Source of the DNA: Acestrorhynchus altus
Taxonomy: Eukaryota; Chordata; Actinopteri; Characiformes; Acestrorhynchidae
Assembly: GCA_034509495.1 (NCBI GenBank)
Contig: CM067509.1
Span: 1,804,180-1,868,179 of the forward strand
Direction of reading: 5' to 3'
Length of the DNA: 64,000 nt
The position numbers and the translations under genes are program-made. Below the pieces are notes generated by a model that did no database searches, was not told the DNA's origin, and saw only the letters and a list, made by a program, of their open reading frames with translations. Shown here piece after piece: positions 23,160 through 33,716 of this stretch (position 1 is its first letter; the number at the start of each line of letters is the position of its first letter).

Positions 23160-23410
23160 ATTAATGATCAGTCAGGGTCTGTACGCAGGTTGAGCATGTA
23201 CATGTAGACAGAGCAGTAAACATGCACTGGAAGCCCCTTTAGTATTTAAACTAGGATTTAATGTGTGAATTTTAAGTGTGTTCTGAGCTGGATTACTTGC
23301 TGATACTTCATCACACAATGATGAGACCAACATGGGTAGGTAGGGTAGGTCTGTAGGTTACTCAGATTCTGAGATATGAAGTGTATCTCAGGTTGTAAGA
23401 GCACCCAAAT
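23160..23410 (+). repeat. unclassified dispersed repeat R, copy D
   Basis: Contains GTCAGGGTCTGTACGCAGGT, ACATGTAGACAGAGCAGTAA, TATTTAAACTAGGATTTAATG, ATTACTTGCTGATACTTCATC and TCTGTAGGTTACTCAGATTC in the same order as copies B and C. Confidence 0.55.
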
Positions 23411-23999
23411 GGTTGTCATTGTTCTGTATAGATTAAACCATTGAAGAGGTGTTAGGAGCGTATGCACTTTACTTTATACTACCCTGGCAAATAAAATCAA
23501 AGTAAATTTTGATTCAAAGTTAAACATGAACAGTTAAACATGCTTAGCAAAATATTCAGTGCAGCGTAGGTGCATGCAGAGATGCAAACATGAAAACAGC
23601 AGACCTCAGAGTTCGATTTTCTTACTTTCATAACCCTCTCAAGTGTGACCTACGGAGTTATTTATGTAAAGCTGGCAGTACACAGGCAATTGACATCAAC
23701 AGCTCTCTCTGGTGGTCCAGATTTACTCTGGCACTGAAGTACAGTGGTCTCTCTAGAGAAGTCAAACTGACTCAGTGAGACATACTCATTTCAGCCAAAC
23801 TGGGCAGTATATTTCTGGAACTTTCATTTGTCCACTTATTGGCCACAAGTGGTTTGTCTGAGGCAAAAAGCGGTGGACGCGTGGAAATGAAGCACAGCGC
23901 CTTCATGTTTAAACTTATACAACTCAACAACCTTTTGGAGATATCATCAGGCTTTAAAGCACACTTTACCTACATTTTGAGGGCATGCATTACTGTTTG
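23411..23999. other. unannotated sequence
   Basis: No recognised gene or repeat. The small open frames at 23590-24030 lack domain features. Confidence 0.3.
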
Positions 24000-24790
24000 T
24001 GGTATGGGACAAAAGTCTTTCAGTTCTTGAAGTTGGACGATGTCCTACTCTTCTTCTCAGAAGGCCTCTAATTCGGAAATATTTGTGGGTCATCTTGCAC
24101 AGCTTATTTAAGGTCTATTCAAAAATGATTTAGGTCAGGAAACGTGAGGGCTTTTCCAAAAGCCTCAGTTAGTGTCTCTTCTGGTAGTTCATGATGGTTG
24201 AGATATATTTGACATCATTGTTTTGTAGAATGCATCTTTTTTTTCTAATTTATTTTCAGTTTCAGCCGTTTAACAGATGGTTTGACATTTGCATCCAGGA
24301 CATTAGCTGGTATTTTGTGGATCCATCCTTTCACCTATGCAGTATTGCCAAGTCCACTGATGTCAACACCACCCCATTCTGATAGTTGATGAGAGCATTA
24401 TCTGAAGCTGCTGGCCCGTATCTGCATGATTTTATGCATTGCACTGCTGCTGCAATATGATTGGGTGATTAGATAATTGCATGGCTGAGCAGGTGTACAG
24501 GCCTTCATAATGAATTGCTCAGTGATTGTATAATCTATGCAGTAAGAATTGCCTAAACTGAACCCTAGCCTTGCCCTTGCTCACCATTTAACCATTTCAG
24601 CCTTTTATTAGATGGTTTGACATTTGCATCCAGGACATTAGCTGGTATATTTTGGAATCCACTTTTCCAACTATGTGATATCAGGTCCACTGGTGATAAT
24701 ACAGAGTCAAAATATGATAGATCCAGCCCCATGCTTTAGTGTGGGAAAGGTGTTCTTTCCATGAAATGCAATACTTTTTCTTCTGATTGT
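24000..24790 (-). pseudogene. decayed Tc1-like transposon fragments
   Basis: The phrases AGTTCTTGAAGTTGGACGATG, TCTTCTCAGAAGGCCTC and, near 24710-24770, ATATGATAGATCCAGCCCCATG resemble the relic at 11961-12370, including a minus-strand trace of the HGGGSIMF motif. Within it, 24360-24540 resembles the end of the family at 21560-22000. It is heavily decayed, with no readable catalytic residues. Confidence 0.35.
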
Positions 24791-25078
24791 GGTCAAAAAA
24801 CCCTTCTGGCATCTCTAGATATCTATAGATTATAGATGTATATAATTTTAAAAGCTCCTCTTATCATGCAGAATCACTTTGTAGTTCTACACTCCCCTCC
24901 AAAAGTATTGGAACAGTGATGCCAAACCCATTATTTTTGCTGTAGACTGAAAATAGTCAGGTTTTACATAAAACAGTTAATATGAGACAAAAGGCCAATA
25001 TTTCAGCTTTTATTTCCAGGTGGATGGAAAATCAATCAGAGCTATTGTAAAAATATTGGCCATAGCCAGTACCACTAT

Positions 25079-25830
25079 TTGGAAGTCTTCACTGGTGGAC
25101 TAAGTAACAGATGTCAAACATGTAGAGCAAAGAAAACAATAGCAGTTGATGACACAAACCTTGTAAATGCTATAAAGAAGCACCCTAAAACCACTGGTAG
25201 TGACATCAGCAACAGCCTCCAGAGAGCAGGACTGAAGGTCTACCAATCTACTGTTCACAGATGACTTCATGAACAAAAGTACAGAGGTCCTACACACTCC
25301 TAATTAGCAAGAAGAACAGGAAGGACAGGCTGGAATTTACTAAGAAGAGAGAGAGAGAGAGAGTTTCTCTAAGAGAGAAACATCAGACATTTTATGAACC
25401 GGTGAGACAAAGATAAACATTTACCAATGTGATGGAAAGGCTAAACTTTGGAGAAAGGAAGGATCTGCTCATGATCCCAAACATATAAGCTCATCAACGA
25501 AACATGGTGGAGATAATGTCATGGCTTGGGGTTGCATGGATTCTTCTGGGACTGGCTGATTAATCTTCATTAATAATGTCAGCAGTGCAATGATATCTGA
25601 TGTCTACAGAAATATTTTGTCTTTCAGTTTAAAGAAAGATGCAACCAAACTGTTTGGGAGATCCTTCATTATGCAGCAAGATAATGACCCAAACCGGCTG
25701 GCAAAACTACAGAGGAGTTCATCAGGGGTGAGAAGTGGAAGGAAGTGGAAGTGAAGAGGAGACTGAAAGAGGTTGCAGTGAAAGCCTGGAAAAGCATCAC
25801 AGAGGAAGTCGCAAAAGTTAAGTGTCATGA
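25079..25830 (+). pseudogene. transposase pseudogene of the 24890-26145 element
   Basis: Frame pieces on the plus strand recall Tc1-like transposases. 25079-25264 gives a helix-turn-helix-like block (NAIKKHPKTTGSDISNSLQR); further on comes a decayed K-H-G-G-D-N-V-M-A-W-G-C block near 25502-25535, then QQDNDPN near 25674, the second catalytic Asp block. The region that should carry PDLNPIE is missing, apparently by deletion after about 25740. Stops and frameshifts are frequent. It cannot make an active transposase. Confidence 0.7.
25345..25366. repeat. (GA)n microsatellite inside the Tc1 relic
   Basis: AGAGAGAGAGAGAGAGAG interrupts the decayed transposase region. Confidence 0.8.
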
Positions 25831-26145
25831 ATGACGGGCTTGATGCAATTAGTGCAAGCAAAGGATTTCCAACTAAATATTAACCATTATTCTCTTAAAT
25901 CAATTTGAAGTTGATCCGTTTCCAATACTTTTACTCACAAGAAAATGGGTGTGTTTGGACAAATGGTGCTAGTTTCTAAACTGTTAATCAGATCAAGATG
26001 CAAATACCTGAACAATAAAAGCTGAGATTAAAATTTTGATCATTTGTATCATATTCATCTTTTAATATCAAACCTAAATGTTTTCAGTCTACAGCAAAAA
26101 TAAAAGGACTGGCCTCACTGTTCCAGTACTTTTGGGAAGGGGGTG

Positions 26146-26690
26146 TTTATATAACCCCACTTGCCATCTTCCTGTATTATTCAGTTTCAGACTGATATGG
26201 ACAATATTTTTTGAGCTACGCATACAGAAGTAGTATCTCTTAGTATGACATCAGGCCACCAGAGTTACTAACACAACATGCCAAACGTCTCGGCATGATG
26301 TTAAAGATGTCCCATCACAGTGCAAAAAAAAAATGGTTAAATAGTGTCATGAACACTAGTAGACATATTGCATGATTCCCCTTCACCACGCTGCTCTCCT
26401 TTAAAACCATTAAGTTAAGCACATTACTGTTAACTCACTGAATTAAGTTGTGTAATGGCGATCACTAAGCAGCTTGATTTTTTTGGGGGGGAGTGGAAAA
26501 TTCGGTGTAATTCAGTTAAATTACCTATCACACCACATTCTCACATAATAAACACTTTGAATGCAAGCCATTACCTACAGGCGTGTGTACGACCAGTGAT
26601 TTAGATTAGAGCTCACACCATCCGAAATAATTAACATCTTGTAGCAGAGAGAGGTGTTAATGGAATTTGTTTACATGGTTTTCCTTGACA
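26146..26690. other. unannotated sequence; possible conserved block near 26560-26690
   Basis: No gene is recognised. The stretch from about 26560 (CCATTACCTACAGGCGTGTG) to the microsatellite is unique and contains ATTA-type words. Conservation is a guess. Confidence 0.2.
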
Positions 26691-26694
26691 TTGA

Positions 26695-26696
<2 letters not shown>

Positions 26697-26756
<60 letters not shown>

Positions 26757-26763
26757 TGTGTGT
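26697..26763. repeat. (TG)n microsatellite
   Basis: A long TG dinucleotide run with one interruption (TTTGTG). The translated 'VCVCVC' frame is an artefact. Confidence 0.95.
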
Positions 26764-27149
26764 AGGTAAGTGCGTGCATGAGTGTGTGATGTTCTCAGAG
26801 GAGGCCTATCAGTCTGAACCTGCCCGCTCGGCCGAACAGGGGCCTGTGTTTTCGGTAATTATAGTAAACAACCATTTCGCTAATGGATGAGAACCACCAG
26901 GTCCAGCAATGCAGCAGAAGCCGGGAGACACCCTGGGATGTCTCATGACAGCTTTAGTTGAAAAGGGGGGAAATTGCAATGCTTTATATGGTTTGATTCT
27001 ATGCACTATTTTGGGTTATCCATTAACTGAGAAAAATACAGTATGATTCAAAAATTTGGACACATCTAATTGAAAATGTTTTTTTCCCAGTTTTTAAAGT
27101 TCCACTAGTATGGAAAACTGTTTATCTTGGTATAGTTCATCGATGACAG
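26764..27149. other. unannotated; Tc1-like terminal fragment near 27040-27075
   Basis: A short AAAATTTGGACACATCTAATT phrase resembles the outer end of a Tc1-like inverted repeat. The rest, 26800-26960, is unique and somewhat GC-richer. No gene is supported. Confidence 0.3.
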
Positions 27150-27355
27150 TTCAGTTTATAGAGGAAGTAAATGTTTCTGAACAGTTTCATTCATCAGTGC
27201 TCACAGGACGCTGCCCATAGGACAGGCTGGTTGGTGGACTATTCTCAGTCCAGCAGTGACACTATGGGGTTGAAGCACACCAGAAGCACTGCTGTGTCTG
27301 ATCAATGTGTACCAGTGCAATACACACCAACACCATGTCAGTGTCAAACTTATTT
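27150..27355. repeat. palindromic repeat family P, internal fragment
   Basis: The phrases ACAGGACGCTGCCCATAGGA, GGTGGACTATTCTCAGTCCA, CACTGCTGTGTCTGATC and CACCAACACCATGTCAGTGTC belong to the middle and arm of the family whose arms are at 20995-21375 and 33095-33340 (shared CAGACACAGCAGTGCTGCTGG-type text in opposite orientation). Confidence 0.6.
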
Positions 27356-27631
27356 ACTTTAAAAGCATTTCTCATACAACCTATACAGTGTATGATATTC
27401 TGCTAAAAAATCTCTTCATAACATTAAAATAAAACATTAAGAGCATCATTCATAAAACTGTAGGACAGCTGCATTGCTCTTGGCATCATTCAGCAACACA
27501 GATTAGTACATGGAAGAAATATAAAGTGAACCCCAAACACTTCTTCAGAAGAAAATCCAGCATAACTAAAAATGAGCTGCAAAAGAGGTCAATTCCAAAC
27601 CTCCAGAACTGTTATGTTACATTGACATAAC
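27356..27631. other. unannotated AT-rich sequence
   Basis: No recognised feature. Confidence 0.3.
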
Positions 27632-28214
27632 GTATAGGTAACGCTTTATTTTAAGTGGTGCTTTGTAGATGATTCATAAACTTTTAACAGTGTAACACAT
27701 CAATAACCTCAGTGCAGCAGCATCACTGAAGCATTTTAATACACTGAGGGAAATACTTTGAAAATGATCTGTTGATGCTTTACTGACATTAGGAATATTT
27801 ATTGTTGGTGTTACATGAAGTAGACTTAATATCTTATGTCCATAAAACAAAACCCAACCATAACCTCAATAGAACCTATTCCTATACCTCACTTTGCCCC
27901 CTTAGACTCAACAAAATTCAGTTAAGCTGCGGTTCCGGACTGGGTTCAGCAGTAAGTCTATGACAGTTTGTCCTTGAGGTGGTCTGTATTATCACCTGTT
28001 ATGTGATCAGTGATTTCTCAGGTGAACATCTACAGATATGAAGGGGACATTTCCACATAAAGTGAAAAAGCAGCAGATTATTATCAATGTATTAGTGCAG
28101 TTAATTAAAAATCTGCTGATAATTTACTTCAGTGCTGCTACATGACTGATCTTTTTGTGAGATGTAATGATGTTTGTTTCACCTAAAAAGGACCACTCCA
28201 ATAAAGTGTCGCCA
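27632..28214. mobile_element. non-autonomous DNA transposon (MITE) of about 580 bp
   Basis: The left end GGTAACGCTTTATTTTAAGT at about 27634 pairs with the right end, which as reverse complement reads GGCGACACTTTATTGGAGTG (ending near 28214). The two terminal stretches of about 32 bp match at most positions. The interior has no coding capacity. The target duplication was not resolved. The superfamily is uncertain. Confidence 0.55.
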
Positions 28215-28395
28215 TTGTATCTGCTGCCAGATACCACACGACAACTTCGGAATTAGACGACAGATTTGTTATTGGTTGATCTGTGCATCTGGCTTTCTGT
28301 CTAAAGTGTCTGTGTAGTTACTTTGAATAATCAATACAAATATTTTGTCAGTAAGAAATATTTTTTATTATTATTTTGGGCAATAACATGTATAA
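28215..28395. other. unannotated sequence
   Basis: No recognised feature. Confidence 0.3.
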
Positions 28396-28850
28396 ATATA
28401 TATATATATATATACTGTATATATAATAGTATGTGGACACCCTTGTAATGAATCAATTTAATTACTTTAAGCTCTGGAACAGCTGCAAATGAGCCTATGG
28501 TGAAGTCTAAAACTACGTGCTTGCTAAAGGGTTATAAAGCCCCCAATCATTGGGCTGAGGAGCAGTGAAGCTGCATTCTCTGATGTGATGCAGCTTCTAG
28601 GAGTGCCAAAACAGATCATGCAACATTGGTACTTGACTTCACTGATGCCCATGTGGCAGAATACACTCCCATCCACACAGCCATGTTCCACCATCTATTA
28701 TAAAGCCTACTCAGAAAAGTAAAGGCTGATTCTGCAGCAGAGTGGAAGAAACATCTAAACCTTTTGATGACCTCCATAATAAAAGAAGCAGCAAATGAGA
28801 AAAGTGTCTATAAACTTTTGGACATATCTGTGGGCTCACGTCATCCAGCG
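28396..28850. mobile_element. Tc1-type MITE with degraded terminal repeats
   Basis: The left end has a TA-rich stretch and GTATGTGGACACCC (about 28428-28443). The right end as reverse complement reads ATATGTCCAAAAGTTTATAG followed by ACAC. Both are of the type found at Tc1-derived MITE ends. The middle is non-coding. A short right-end-like fragment of this kind is at 52437-52575. Confidence 0.5.
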
Positions 28851-29290
28851 CAATGTTATCCTTCACATTGATTGCTGTGAGTAAATGATTATTTTCCTTT
28901 TTTGTTTGAGTTACAATCCTAATGAATGGGTTCATTAAAGAGGCTGGGGAACAGACACTTCTCGCCCCAAGAGCCACCCGTCTGAAGACGTCCTTTTTGT
29001 TCCCCACTCGCAAGTAATTGATGAAGTTTTGGGGAGGAGACAATGCGACGACATCTGGCCCACGCCGAGCAGCAAGGAGGAGGAAAAAAAAAAAAACAGT
29101 TTGGGTGGCATCTGCACTCTCCAGCAGCACAGAAGTCGTTCTGGATTTTTTTTGAAGAGGGAAAATGGCAGCAATTAAAAAGCTATTCTCCTTCCGCATA
29201 GGCGAGTTTTACTTACATCACAGTCAATCAAATGCGGGCGTTGGTGTCCCGGAGTGCCAGAGAGTGATGTGAATTTAAAGTGAGATCACG
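28851..29290. other. unique GC-richer block; possible conserved non-coding sequence
   Basis: The minus strand has a 162-codon open frame (28711-29199), but its translation has phenylalanine, leucine and arginine runs, no domain and no splice context, and it overlaps a MITE end. The block has CAATGTTATCCTTCACATTG and CAAGTAATTGATGAAGTTTT words suggestive of regulatory DNA. This is inference only. Confidence 0.2.
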
Positions 29291-29955
29291 CTTTGTCTGG
29301 GAATGGATGTTTATGCTGCAGATTGCTGTCTCGCGGGCCTTTCTTCTGTTTCGATATTATCTCATTTCAAATCTTTGGTTGTGTGCATTTTATCACCATC
29401 TTGAAAACATTTGTACTCTTTTGTTGTCATATTATTGCTGCGCTTACAGTTATAATATACATACACTGTGTTTTGCAATGTGATTAATTACACTCTATTC
29501 ATTAGCTGTGTATATAAAGGAATGACCCTCCAAATCCCAGTTTGTGTTCATTGTTGGTACTTCATATCTACAATGCTGAAAAGTAATGGATGTCTGTCTA
29601 TTGTAGTTTCTTAAGCCCTATTCAAAAGGGATTAACGTAGAGACGGAGGCCTATCAGCCATTTTTGAAATAGTTTACATTAGGTCCTGATTATTCTCTTA
29701 CACAGGATTTTATTACACTGATGTTATTTCCTTCAAGATTAGCTGTCTCCTTTAATTCCCTGAAGTCCTCTGTGGTTGTTTTGTGTTTTGTTGTTGTTTC
29801 TTTGTTTGTTTCTAAGCTGATAAACATTTTAAATATTATATTCAAATTCTACTTATAACCAACCTCTCTTATTTAGCCAATGTCTCTCATAACAAACTGA
29901 AATAAGCCATAAAACCCATAAAACTGAACAAATGTCCTTTGTGAAATATGATTAT
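29291..29955. other. unannotated AT-rich sequence
   Basis: No gene or recognised repeat. Confidence 0.3.
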
Positions 29956-29959
29956 TCGA

Positions 29960-30520
29960 AGTGCAATTGTCTTGTGAGGAAAAGTTTAGGCACCCCCACA
30001 TTTAATACTACTTAAATGTGCAGGTGCAGCACATCAGATGCAAATGATTAGACCATCATTAGATATGTCTTTTGACGACCCTGTCTTATTTAAACTTAAG
30101 ACTTTGGTTTGCTCTTGATTGTTTAAGTGAGCGGCATCACCAGCACTTCAGTAAAAAGGTAGTAGAGGTATATAAGTCTGAATAGGGAAATCAACCATTC
30201 CACTATCTGGAAAATAATTTACAAGTAGAGAACATTTAAAATAACATGGCCTGGTCAGGCTGACCTTGCAAGTTCAGCCCAAGAGCAGACTGCAGGGTGT
30301 GTAAATACATCCCCAGCAATCTTAAAATGTCACCACAGGAAGTGCATGTAGCTCTTGCCACAATTGATGTTTTAGTGCAGCATCTACTGTCAGATAGTGA
30401 GTGCACAAGCTTGATTTTTATGGAAGGTGCAAGAAAGAAACCAGAATATTAGAACACTACATAAGGTAGCAGTGAGACATGTTGCTGTATCACACAGCCA
30501 TGGAGTTCCAATTCCTTTCA
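29960..30520 (+). pseudogene. Tc1-like element relic, family A copy 1
   Basis: The terminal phrase TTGTGAGGAAAAGTTTAGGC followed by ACCCCC matches the inverted-repeat ends of the copy at 50201-51100. Downstream pieces in shifting frames read like a Tc1 transposase N-terminal half (for example the region with CACTATCTGGAAAATAATTT and CAGCCCAAGAGCAGACTGC). The copy at 50201-51100 shares the CCAAGAGCAGA block in opposite orientation. The right end is missing or too decayed to see. Confidence 0.5.
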
Positions 30521-31025
30521 GCATCCTGTGTATTGCAACTGGATTTTGAAGCAATAGTTTTCTGAATTAGAATTTGCATTTCTTAATTGCAGCCTGTCAT
30601 AATTTTGATTTTATATGCATACCAGTAGTCATGAAAGCTGGAAAACTCAGCATATTTGGCAGACTCCTTAAATTGTGGCAAACTTTCTTGGTCATTCTTT
30701 GGTCAAATGTTTTTTTTGGACAGTTCCTTGATTATATTTCCCTTGGGTTTAGCCAGTGAACTTAAATAGCATCCTATAAATGTTCTAAATTAGTTATCGC
30801 TGTGCTTGCCTCATACTAATGAACACTGATGGACCAAAAAAATGAAAATTTTGAACGCTGTTCTCACTATATCTGACATACTACCCATTGGAATTTTGGA
30901 ATTTGTGGGGTTTTTTTACTCTTTATTTTTCTCTTTCAATTTCCTCCTAAACCATTTATCAGATTCCCTTGAAATTGGCTGGAATAAAGATCAGACACAT
31001 AATATGTTATGAAGTAAATGTTCAA
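30521..31025. other. unannotated AT-rich sequence
   Basis: No recognised feature. Confidence 0.3.
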
Positions 31026-31029
31026 GGGT

Positions 31030-31185
31030 AGGCAATCCTTGCCCTGGAGAGCCAGATTCCTACACAGTTTTTCTTATTTTCCTGCTCAGGCACACGTGAA
31101 TTAACTCACATGTTCATTGCCAGGTTAAGAAGGTATGTTAGGAATGTTATGCAGGAATCTGGCACTCCAAGACTGGCATTACTTA
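31030..31185. repeat. short MITE-like repeat (relative of 10010-10145)
   Basis: GCCCTGGAGAGCCAGATTCC and CACGTGAATTAACTCACATG are followed by a terminal AGGAATCTGGCACTCCAAGA in inverse order, giving an imperfect palindrome (31046-31070 versus 31150-31170). Known as a spread repeat type in fish by recollection. Confidence 0.45.
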
Positions 31186-31372
31186 CCATGGCATATTCCA
31201 TACCTCAAACAGGTCTGTAACAGCAGACAACTGCTTTGCTTGTGATGTAACACTGTACCAAATGCAAAATTTCTCATGGTTGAAAGACGTTGAATAGAAA
31301 ATCAGTACATCTGGCATAATTATAACAGACATGTTTACACTGTTAATGTGTGCATTTTTTAAAATACAGGGG

Positions 31373-31520
31373 TTGGACACTGAAACTGAAACACCTGGTT
31401 TTAGACCACAATAATTTATTAGTATGGTGTACTAGGGCCTCCTTTTGTGGACAATACAGCGTCAATTCGTCTTGGGAATGACATTTTTTGGATACAATCC
31501 GGGTTAACACCTAAACAACC
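31373..31520. repeat. Tc1-like left-end fragment
   Basis: The phrases GGGGTTGGACACTGAAACTG and AATAATTTATTAGTATGGTG followed by GGGCCTCCTTTTGTGG and TCAATTCGTCTTGGGAATGA match the terminus of a fish Tc1-like family as I remember it. The rest of the element is absent. Confidence 0.5.
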
Positions 31521-31839
31521 GAAGTCAAAGTGTGAGACACTGAGTTGCAAACCCAAGTCAAGTCTTCAGGTTCTTGATTTTCATCAGTTTCTGAATTTGC
31601 ATCTACTATTGTTTTAGTTGTATCTGGTCCATTTTAAACAGCAAGACATGCAGAAACCACATAAGCAAAAATATTGAAATAATGTTGAAATGATGAAATT
31701 TAGGCATGCAGATTGTATTATCTAAACTGGCACACAATAATCCTTTGCTTGTTAGCTTATTTGCTCTAACAGAAATAAAGAAACCAACTATGAACATCAA
31801 ACATGCTTCAAATGCTTCCATGCTTCATTTCTTTGAGCA
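31521..31839. other. unannotated sequence
   Basis: No recognised feature. Confidence 0.3.
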
Positions 31840-32020
31840 TTGCCATTTAATAAAGAACCGTGTTTCCAATAGAAATCTGTGAGTGCTTAAGAACCTTTAG
31901 GTTCTTTAGACCTTTTAAAAGGTTCTTCTTTCACATCTCTTTTACAAACACTTTTTTTGAAACCAACAAAAGTGGTTCTGCTATAGCATCACTCAAAGAC
32001 CCCTTTGAAGCTTTATTTAT
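31840..32020. repeat. MITE of the AAGAACC family
   Basis: Starts with AATAAAGAACCGTGTTTCC and ends with GTGGTTCTGCTATAGCATCA followed by CTCAAAGAC. The latter is the reverse complement of the TGAGTGATGCAATTTAAGAACCAC type end at 1870. The arms are imperfectly inverted. Confidence 0.5.
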
Positions 32021-32867
32021 GGGAATGTGTTCGTAAGGGGAAACCTTGTCCAATTGGCCATGGCATCAAACAATTATTTAAAAATTCCACATGAATATCT
32101 ATGCTTGTTTTGAATCCAGATGTCAAACTAAACATTTTTCTTCAACAACTAGCCTCTCCCTGGTTCTCTCTTTCTCTCTGTCTCTCGCTCCCCTTCTCTT
32201 CTTCCTGTCCCTCCACCCTCCACACTTTCCCAGACCATGTACTGACAACAGCTGTGGGTTATTTACACAGCTATGGGGAGGGGTCTGCTGATCTATTGGT
32301 TAGAACAGCGGGGATCATTCAACAGGGAATAAGTTGGGGGTGGAGGAGCAAAAAAAAAAAAAAAAAAAATGAAAGAAAGAAAAAAATGAAAAAGTTCACG
32401 TGCAACCCATCTGACCTAACCACATACGAATGTAGAAGTGGCAAGAGTTCAGCAGCAAGTTTGCGCTCTTTTCTTCCCTGAAAGGCAGAAAAAAAAGCAA
32501 CTTCCTATGCGCTCAGCTGTCTAAAGAAGCATTTCCTGGCTCTATTGCAGACTGGGCAGGAGCAGGAGAAGGACAACTTGTTGCAGGACTTTGTGGGGAA
32601 ACGTGGTATGTGTTTGCATTATTGCACTGTTTGTGGGATAGCATTTATAATGCAGTGTTGGATGTGTGGACATTGAAGAGAAATGTCTAATAGTAATGTC
32701 TGCGGGAGGGTATATAAAGTGTGTGCCAGTTGGGTGAAGTGTTACTATAGCTGGATGCAAAATGCCTGGTCAGCACACCATTGCAAACAGCTGTGTTTGA
32801 CATTTGTTCTGCCGCTTAAGAACCTGAAGGAGCACTTTGTAATGTGCCTGGGCAGTGGGCAGTTAAA

Positions 32868-32868
<1 letters not shown>
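32021..32868. other. unannotated; CT-rich and A-rich tracts
   Basis: A CT-rich tract at 32150-32230 and an A-run at 32350-32395 account for the open frame at 32101-32481. No gene is supported. Confidence 0.3.

Positions 32869-32869
<1 letters not shown>

Positions 32870-32911
<42 letters not shown>
32870..32911. repeat. (GT)n microsatellite
   Basis: Uninterrupted GT run of about 40 bp. Confidence 0.95.
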
Positions 32912-32995
32912 ACCTCAAAATCTTCATATGTGTAATAGATTAAGCTTAAGCTTGTTTTGCTGTCAATACTGTCTCCTGCACTGTTATACTGTAGT

Positions 32996-33028
32996 ACTAG
33001 TAGTAGTAGTTATGATAATAATAATAAT

Positions 33029-33080
<52 letters not shown>
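32996..33080. repeat. (TAG)n/(AAT)n microsatellite
   Basis: TAGTAGTAGTAG followed by a long AATAAT run. Confidence 0.95.
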
Positions 33081-33094
33081 GTTGGTTTGTGAAA

Positions 33095-33340
33095 ATTGTC
33101 TACTTACCATTCAGGAGCACTTTATAGTTCTATAATTGCAGACTGTAGTCCATATGTTTCCCTGCTTAATTTAGCCTCCTTTCACACTGATTTTCAATGG
33201 TCAGGACCCCAAGGACCACCACAGAGCATGTATTAGTAACTAGTCATTATCAGCACTGCCGTGACACTGACATGGTGGTAGTGTGTTGCACTTTTATAAC
33301 TGCATCAGACACAGCAGTGCTGCTGGGGTGTGTGCATTTG
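33095..33340. repeat. palindromic repeat family P, left-arm copy
   Basis: Contains GGAGCACTTTATAGTTCTAT, GACTGTAGTCCATATGTTTC, CAATGGTCAGGACC, GTGACACTGACATGGTGG and CAGACACAGCAGTGCTGCTG. The first part matches the arms of 20995-21375. The last part matches 27150-27355 in reverse order. The matching right arm is absent, so the copy is half an element. Confidence 0.65.
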
Positions 33341-33499
33341 CACTTCTGGGTCAGCAATGAGTGCAACTTGAAGTAGCCGAATGCATTCTTTAGAAGAAAC
33401 AAATTTGGACACAGTGTATTAGTGAGCAAGGGAATGGTCATTTCTTGAAGTGTTGGAAGCAGGAAAACAGGGCAACCCCAAGGCTGTGAGCTACTGTGG

Positions 33500-33716
33500 T
33501 TGGTGTGTGGCACAATAGATAACACCACCAGAGAGCCAGGGGTTCGATTCCCAGTCTGTGCAACTATGCTCTGCTACACCAATAAGAGTCCTTGGGCAAG
33601 ACTTAAAACACAGTCTTCTAACACAACTCTGGCCCACCTTTGTAATGTGAGAAACCTTGTAAGACGCTCTAGATAAGAGTGTCTGCTAAATGCCAATGTA
33701 CAAAGTACAATAAATG
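33500..33716 (+). repeat. tRNA-derived SINE with L2-like 3' tail
   Basis: An A-box-like TGGCACAATAGATAACA and a clear B-box GGTTCGATTCC (33541-33551) form a tRNA-like head, an internal RNA polymerase III promoter. The 3' part reads GTAAGACGCTCTAGATAAGA followed by GTGTCTGCTAAATGCC and then AATGTA-type repeats. The same tail is found at the 3' end of the LINE at 62295-63077, so the SINE probably borrows that LINE's machinery. Confidence 0.75.

Larger units (their letters stand above)
24890..26145 (+). mobile_element. near full-length decayed Tc1-like element (about 1256 bp)
   Basis: The left end begins CACTCCCCTCCAAAAGTATT just after a TA at 24888-24889. The right end, as reverse complement, begins CACCCCCTTCCCAAAAGTAC, so the terminal repeats pair with mismatches. 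A longer shared inner stretch (GCTGTAGACTGAAAA, 24940-24955 and 26085-26100) supports inverted repeats of about 200 bp. The right flanking TA is not directly preserved (TTTATA follows). The size fits a Tc1 element of 1.2-1.7 kb with some internal loss. Confidence 0.75.

Noticed and set aside
28711..29199. 162-codon open frame on the minus strand
   Set aside because: Composition with runs of F, L and R, no domain, overlap with a MITE end and no splice context.
32101..32481. 126-codon plus-strand open frame
   Set aside because: Made of a CT-rich tract and an A-run. Low-complexity artefact.
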